A stretch of DNA of 63,680 nucleotides from an uncultured Pelagibacteraceae bacterium (lineage in GTDB: Bacteria; Pseudomonadota; Alphaproteobacteria; Pelagibacterales; Pelagibacteraceae): assembly GCA_902595745.1 (NCBI GenBank), contig CACJRE010000002.1:1-63680 (forward strand), written 5' to 3'. Below the pieces are notes generated by a model that did no database searches, had not been told where the DNA came from, and saw nothing but the letters and a program-made list of their open reading frames with translations. Position numbers and translations under genes: made by a program. Position 1 is the first letter of the stretch, and every line of letters starts with the position of its first letter. Positions 58,885 through 63,680 of this stretch are shown one piece after another.

Positions 58885-58917
58885 GTCTTAAACAAATTAA
58901 TAGAAGGGGTAAATTAT

Positions 58918-59862
58918 ATGTGTGGGATAGCTGGACTAATACATAGAGGCAAATCTTCAAATGTAGGAAGTGAACTACAAGGTATGCTTCAAGCTTTAAA
59001 ACATAGAGGGGAAGACTCAACAGGTTACGCTCTATATGGCGACACTGATGGTAAAAATTTTATCATGCGTTTTAAAGTAGGAGAAAACGTTGGTGAAGGA
59101 AGTTCGTCAGTTATGGAAGATGTTTCTGTATACGATGAAAGAAAAAAAATAGTAGATCAGTATTTAGCTGAAATGGGAGCAAAAGTTCTTAAAGAAGAAA
59201 GAACTCTACCCTACTCTCTAAGATATGAAATTTCTTATGATAAAAAAGATCTATTAGATTTCTCTCAAAAAATTGAAAGTATCCCAGGTGTTGAAATCCT
59301 TTCAATGGGTAAATCATTAGAAGTAATCAAAGATCTTGGTAATGCTAAAGCAGTATGTGACCGATATTCTTTAGATAAACTTGTTGGTACTCATGCAATT
59401 GGACACGCAAGAATGGCAACAGAGTCTGGTGTTGATATCAAATCAGCTCACCCTTTTTGGGGATATCCTTTTAGTGATGTCTCAGTTGTTCATAACGGTC
59501 AACTTACAAATTATTGGAACAATAGAAGAGCGTTAGAGAACAAAGGGATGAGATTTATGTCTGAATGTGATTCAGAGTTAATCGCAGTATATATTGCTCA
59601 AAAAATGAGAGAAGGAGCAAGTCTTGAAGAAGGGATGAAAGACTCTCTATTAGGACTTGATGGAGTATTTACTTATTTTGTTGCAACAAAAGACTCGTTA
59701 GGGATGGCAAAAGATACCATGGCTGCAAAACCTTTGGTTCTTTATGAGTCAGATGATTTAGTTGCAATGGGTTCAGAAGAAATAGCGATCAGATCAGTTC
59801 TTCCACAAGAAATTGATACATATGATCCATTTGATGGAGAGGTAAAAGTATGGCAAATCTAA
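58918..59862 (+). CDS. glxB: Class II glutamine amidotransferase (GlxB / MgsA-like)
   Basis: N-terminal MCGIAGLIHRGKSSNVG, 'GTHAIGHARMATESGVDIKSAHPFWGYPFSDVSVVHNGQLTNYW'. Confidence 0.92.
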   Translation: MCGIAGLIHRGKSSNVGSELQGMLQALKHRGEDSTGYALYGDTDGKNFIMRFKVGENVGEGSSSVMEDVSVYDERKKIVDQYLAEMGAKVLKEERTLPYSLRYEISYDKKDLLDFSQKIESIPGVEILSMGKSLEVIKDLGNAKAVCDRYSLDKLVGTHAIGHARMATESGVDIKSAHPFWGYPFSDVSVVHNGQLTNYWNNRRALENKGMRFMSECDSELIAVYIAQKMREGASLEEGMKDSLLGLDGVFTYFVATKDSLGMAKDTMAAKPLVLYESDDLVAMGSEEIAIRSVLPQEIDTYDPFDGEVKVWQI

Positions 59863-60704
59863 AAACAAGCGAGAAAAAATCAAAAGCCCAGTCAATGGGT
59901 ATGCACACTGAAGTTTTAACAGGAAGAACTCAACAAAAGTTTTTTAATCCTGATGAAGCTGAAAACTTTTATTACTTTGGAACGTATGATGTAGATTTTA
60001 ACAAAAGAACAGATCTAGATGTTAAAGACATGTCGGCTCCAGAAGCTAATAAAGAAATCGATAATTTAATGAGCCAAGGGTATGGAACCATTGTGATTAA
60101 AAACCCACAAGGAAAACATAGTTTAGGTGTTGGAATTTTAAATAAACTAAACTTAATTTTTGAAGGAAGCTTAGGTTATTTTGGAATGGGTTCTTGTGAT
60201 GGTCCAACGGTAAGAATTAACGGAAGAGTTGGTTGGTCTTGTGCAGAAAATTTGATGGCAGGTAAAGTTGTTATTGAAAAAAATGCAGGATCTTGTTTTG
60301 GCGCAGCTATTAGAGGTGGAGACTTAATCTGCAAAGGTAGTGTTGGTGCAAGAACTGGTATTGATATGAAAGGTGGTACTATCATTATCGGTGGTGACGC
60401 TGGAGCATTTACTGGTTTTATGATGCAAAGAGGAAGAATAATTATTCTAGGAGATGTTGGAATAAATTTAGGTGACTCTATGTACGATGGGACAATTTTC
60501 GTAGGTGGAAGTATTGGTTCATATGGTAGTGATGCAGTAGATTCTGAACTTACTAAAAGTGACCAAGAGTGGTTGAAACGAAAATTAAAAGTTGCAGAAA
60601 TCGGTGAAAATTTTGATGTAAGTAAAATGAAAAAAATTGTAGCTGGTAAAAAATTATGGAACTACGATAATTTGGAACCTACAGAGAAGAAAGGAGCAAT
60701 TTAA
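59850..60704 (+). CDS. glxC: GXGXG-motif glutamate synthase-like subunit (GlxC / MgsB-like)
   Basis: 'GSCFGAAIRGGDLICKGSVGARTGIDMKGGTIIIGGDAGAFTGFMMQRGRIIILGDVGINLGDSMYDGTIFVGG'. Confidence 0.93.
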   Translation: MANLKTSEKKSKAQSMGMHTEVLTGRTQQKFFNPDEAENFYYFGTYDVDFNKRTDLDVKDMSAPEANKEIDNLMSQGYGTIVIKNPQGKHSLGVGILNKLNLIFEGSLGYFGMGSCDGPTVRINGRVGWSCAENLMAGKVVIEKNAGSCFGAAIRGGDLICKGSVGARTGIDMKGGTIIIGGDAGAFTGFMMQRGRIIILGDVGINLGDSMYDGTIFVGGSIGSYGSDAVDSELTKSDQEWLKRKLKVAEIGENFDVSKMKKIVAGKKLWNYDNLEPTEKKGAI

Positions 60705-62113
60705 TGCCTAAGAAAAAAACTAAAAAGAAAAAAAGTAATGGAAGTGTTGGTGGAAAAGCTGACGTTCATGCACATGAAGATGGCAAAAGAAATAAAAGTT
60801 TGTTAGGTCACAATGCTATTTTCACTCCTGAAGTAATTGACGATATTCATATCAAGTCCCAGTTAGGAAGATACAGAATGCGTGGAATGGCCTTGATGAA
60901 AAAAATTCCAACATTTGATGATCTAGTTTTCTTACCTGGAACTTTAACAAGATTTGTAATCGAAGGTTACAGAGAAAAATGTGAAACTAAAACTGTAATT
61001 GGTCCAAGATGTGAAAACCCTATTGAATTAGATATACCTGTTTATATCACTGGGATGAGTTTTGGAGCACTTTCTTACGAAGCAAAAACAGCTTTAGCAA
61101 GAGGAGCTACTATGGCTGGTAGCGCAACTTGTTCTGGAGAAGGTGGAATGATACCAGATGAAAGAAGATATTCTGAAAAATGGTACTACCAATGTATTCA
61201 ATCAAGATACGGATTTAATCCTCATCATGCTCAACTTGCAGATGGAATAGAAGTATTCATCGGACAAGGTCAAAAAGTTGGTATGGGTGGACACTTAATG
61301 GGTCAGAAAGTAACGGACCAAGTAGCTGAAATGAGATCACTACCATCTGGTATTGATCAAAGATCACCTGCACGTCACCCTGACTGGTTAGGTCCAGATG
61401 ATTTGGCTTTAAAAGTTGAAGAATTAAGACAATTAACAAAAAATAAAGTGCCAATTCAGTTAAAACTTGGAGCATCAAAAGTTTATGACGATGTTCGTAT
61501 GGCTGCTAAATGTGATCCTGACTCTATTTATTTAGATGGAATGGAAGGTTCAACTGGTGCAGGACCTCATATCGCTGCTGCAAATACTGGTATACCAGGA
61601 ATTGCTGCAATCAGAGAAGCTAGAAGAGCAATCGATGATGTGGGTAAAACTGGAAAAGTAACTTTAATTTATGCTGGTGGTGTGAGAGATGGTGCTGATA
61701 TGGCAAAAGCTTTAGCTCTAGGAGCTGATGCAATTGCAATTGGTACAGGTTCAATGATCGCCTTAAATTGTAATAAAGATATACCTGAAGCTAATTTTGA
61801 AAAAGAGATGGGTGTAAAAGCGGGTGAATGTTATCACTGCCATACTGGTCGTTGTCCAGTTGGTGTTGCAACACAGGATCCTAAATTAAGAGCAAGATTA
61901 AATCCTGATGACGCTGCTCTTAGAGTTTACAACTATCTTCATTCAATGACGTTAGAAGCTCAACTTTTAGCAAGAGCGTGTGGAAAAACTAACATCCACT
62001 CTCTAGAGCCAGAAGATTTAGCTGCATTAACTTCAGAAGCATCTGCTTTAGCAAAAGTTCCTTTAGCTGGAACTAACTATACAGTTGGTGTTGACAACTA
62101 TCACAAAATATAG
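60704..62113 (+). CDS. glxD: FMN-binding glutamate synthase-related protein (GlxD / MgsC-like)
   Basis: 'GMSFGALSYEAKTALARGATMAGSATCSGEGGMIPDER', 'IYLDGMEGSTGAGPHIAA', 'CYHCHTGRCPVGVATQDPKLRARLNP'. Confidence 0.95.
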   Translation: MPKKKTKKKKSNGSVGGKADVHAHEDGKRNKSLLGHNAIFTPEVIDDIHIKSQLGRYRMRGMALMKKIPTFDDLVFLPGTLTRFVIEGYREKCETKTVIGPRCENPIELDIPVYITGMSFGALSYEAKTALARGATMAGSATCSGEGGMIPDERRYSEKWYYQCIQSRYGFNPHHAQLADGIEVFIGQGQKVGMGGHLMGQKVTDQVAEMRSLPSGIDQRSPARHPDWLGPDDLALKVEELRQLTKNKVPIQLKLGASKVYDDVRMAAKCDPDSIYLDGMEGSTGAGPHIAAANTGIPGIAAIREARRAIDDVGKTGKVTLIYAGGVRDGADMAKALALGADAIAIGTGSMIALNCNKDIPEANFEKEMGVKAGECYHCHTGRCPVGVATQDPKLRARLNPDDAALRVYNYLHSMTLEAQLLARACGKTNIHSLEPEDLAALTSEASALAKVPLAGTNYTVGVDNYHKI

Positions 62114-62121
62114 AGGTAAAC

Positions 62122-62535
62122 ATGGCTAAGAAAAAAACTAAAAAAGTAAAAACATCAAAAGCTGTTAAAGACCAACAATTAGGTAAGAAAAAAGAAACAG
62201 CCAGAGAAAAAATGATCGGTCAATCGATTGGTTATAGATATGATGTTAATCTTCTTCCAGATTACACAAAGATAACTCCTTTTCTAAAAAAATATGTTGA
62301 GGCAATGGGATGGGATGATCTTAATTGGTTAGAAGATGTTCATATGGGATATGAAGAAGGAAGACCTGCTGTATTTTGTAGAAATGCAAATGGTTGGGTT
62401 ACTATTCCAAGTTCAATCAAACTTCCAAATAATCAACAAGATAGAGATATGATAGCAAGAGAACTTTTAGTTAAGTTTCAAATGTCACCAAAACATCCCC
62501 TCGTTGATTTGAAAAAAGCTTACTTAAAATTTTAA
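62122..62535 (+). CDS. Hypothetical protein with Lys-rich N-terminus, downstream of glxD
   Basis: 137 aa; 'MAKKKTKKVKTSKAVKDQQLGKKKETAREKMIGQSIGYRYDVNLLPDYTKITPFLKKYVEAMGWDDLNWLEDVHMGYEEGRPAVFCRNANGWVTIP'. Confidence 0.8.
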   Translation: MAKKKTKKVKTSKAVKDQQLGKKKETAREKMIGQSIGYRYDVNLLPDYTKITPFLKKYVEAMGWDDLNWLEDVHMGYEEGRPAVFCRNANGWVTIPSSIKLPNNQQDRDMIARELLVKFQMSPKHPLVDLKKAYLKF

Positions 62536-62563
62536 TTACACAATCAGTAGTTGATAATTGATT

Positions 62564-62594
62564 AAAAACCCAGTTTCCATACTGGGTTTTTTTT
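62564..62594 (+). terminator. Rho-independent terminator closing the GlnA-like/GlxBCD operon
   Basis: AAAAACCCAGT-TTCCAT-ACTGGGTTTTT followed by further Ts. Confidence 0.88.
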
Positions 62595-62661
62595 TATTCT
62601 TTATTTGTATCGAATCACAAAATTTTATAGTGTTCTAATAAACTAATATGGGAGAGAGAAA

Positions 62662-63680
62662 ATGACTGATCAGTTAGGCGCTCTTACAACCATATTTACA
62701 GAATTTTACTACTGGATAACCGTAGTACTGATGTTCTTAATTCACGTCGGGTTCTGTATGTATGAAGTTGGAGCTTCTCGATACAAACATCACCAACATA
62801 CTCTTATGAAAAACACAATGCTGATACCATTAGTTACAGTAACTTGGTTTTTCTTTGGTTGGTGGATTTACTGGGCATTTCCAACAGGACCTGGAATTGC
62901 ACCTTCAATAATGAATGAGAGTACAGCATTGATTACTGACGATAGTACGTTTAGTGCTAAATGGTATTTGGCTAACTCAGAGTTTATGGCGATTAATTTA
63001 GGTGATCACATAAGCGGAGTATTCTGGGCTGCATTCTTACTGTTTTCATGGACAGCGGCTTCTATTGTCTCTGGAGCAATCATTGAAAGAATTACAACTT
63101 TTGCATTTGGAATTTTAGCAATTGCAATTGGATCTGTATTTTGGACAATTGATGCTGCTTGGGGATGGCACTTTGATGGATGGATGCTTAAAATATTAGG
63201 ATATCATGATGCTTATGCATCAGGAGTAATTCACGCGATTGCGGGTGGATTCGCTTTAGGTGTTCTAGTTGTTTTAGGACCAAGAATTGGAAAATTCTCA
63301 TCAAGTGGTGAGCCAAGAAATATTGGACCAAGAAATCCTTGGCTAGTTACAGTTGGATTATTTTTAATCTATACTGGTTTCTGGGGATTCTATGCGGCAT
63401 GTAATATACCGATATTTGATCTTGGGCCTGAATATGGAATGGAAGGTATAAGCTATTGGACGGCTACAAACATTTATGTAACCCCTACCACACTGAGTGG
63501 TATTACCTTTAACTTCTTGATGTCATTATCAGGAGGATTATTGGCCGGATATGTGATTGCTAAAGGTGATCCTTTCTGGACTTACTCAAGTGGACTAGCG
63601 GGTGTCATATGTGCTTCAGCTGGAAATGATCTTTATCATCCAATTCAAGCAATGATCATTGGTATGATCGGTGTTGTAAT
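62662..63680 (+). CDS. amtB: Amt family ammonium/methylammonium transporter (partial, runs off window end)
   Basis: Translated by hand: MTDQLGALTTIFTEFYYWITVVLMFLIHVGFCMYEVGASRYKHHQHTLMKN... 'SGAIIERITTFAF', 'DAYASGVIHAIAGGFALGVLVVLGPRIGKF'; strong SD GGGAGAGAG; not in the ORF track. Confidence 0.85.
   Translation, partial: MTDQLGALTTIFTEFYYWITVVLMFLIHVGFCMYEVGASRYKHHQHTLMKNTMLIPLVTVTWFFFGWWIYWAFPTGPGIAPSIMNESTALITDDSTFSAKWYLANSEFMAINLGDHISGVFWAAFLLFSWTAASIVSGAIIERITTFAFGILAIAIGSVFWTIDAAWGWHFDGWMLKILGYHDAYASGVIHAIAGGFALGVLVVLGPRIGKFSSSGEPRNIGPRNPWLVTVGLFLIYTGFWGFYAACNIPIFDLGPEYGMEGISYWTATNIYVTPTTLSGITFNFLMSLSGGLLAGYVIAKGDPFWTYSSGLAGVICASAGNDLYHPIQAMIIGMIGVV

Noticed and set aside
1-63680. 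CRISPR arrays, prophage, IS elements, toxin-antitoxin or defence systems, tRNA/rRNA genes
   Set aside because: No direct repeats with spacers, transposase/integrase, or RNA gene signatures recognised on reading; gene order looks like ordinary streamlined core/C1 metabolism

Overview
The window is gene-dense, very AT-rich DNA consistent with a streamlined SAR11/Pelagibacter-like alphaproteobacterial genome. This is inferred from gene content and codon style; no search was run. It contains no rRNA, tRNA, CRISPR array, phage or IS element that I could recognise. The dominant theme is methylated-compound and one-carbon (C1) metabolism: a DMGDH-like dehydrogenase next to ETF/ETF-QO, a Rieske oxygenase divergent from a MetF-like/DmdA-like pair, a four-subunit sarcosine-oxidase-type complex beside formate-THF ligase, an Fe-alcohol dehydrogenase, a glycine-betaine-type ABC transporter, a DUF1989-GcvT fusion protein, and a GlnA-like/GlxBCD-type locus (candidate gamma-glutamylmethylamide / N-methylglutamate system) ending in an Amt-family transporter. 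Other modules are an Fbp-type iron transporter, a TRAP transporter, purEK, folE, hisI and cspA. The best candidates for undescribed biology are: (1) a stem-loop between the fbpA-side genes and fbpB whose loop is exactly complementary over 8 nt to the fbpB ribosome-binding region; (2) a tandem pair of near-palindromic Fur-like boxes upstream of fbpA; (3) the DUF1989-GcvT fusion; (4) an operon of a dipeptidase, an unannotatable 553-aa protein, a DUF3726-like protein and a small Cys4 protein; (5) a CysC-like kinase plus nucleotidyltransferase pair without sulfate-assimilation partners in the window. All protein names rest on recognition of motifs and family resemblance, not database searches.
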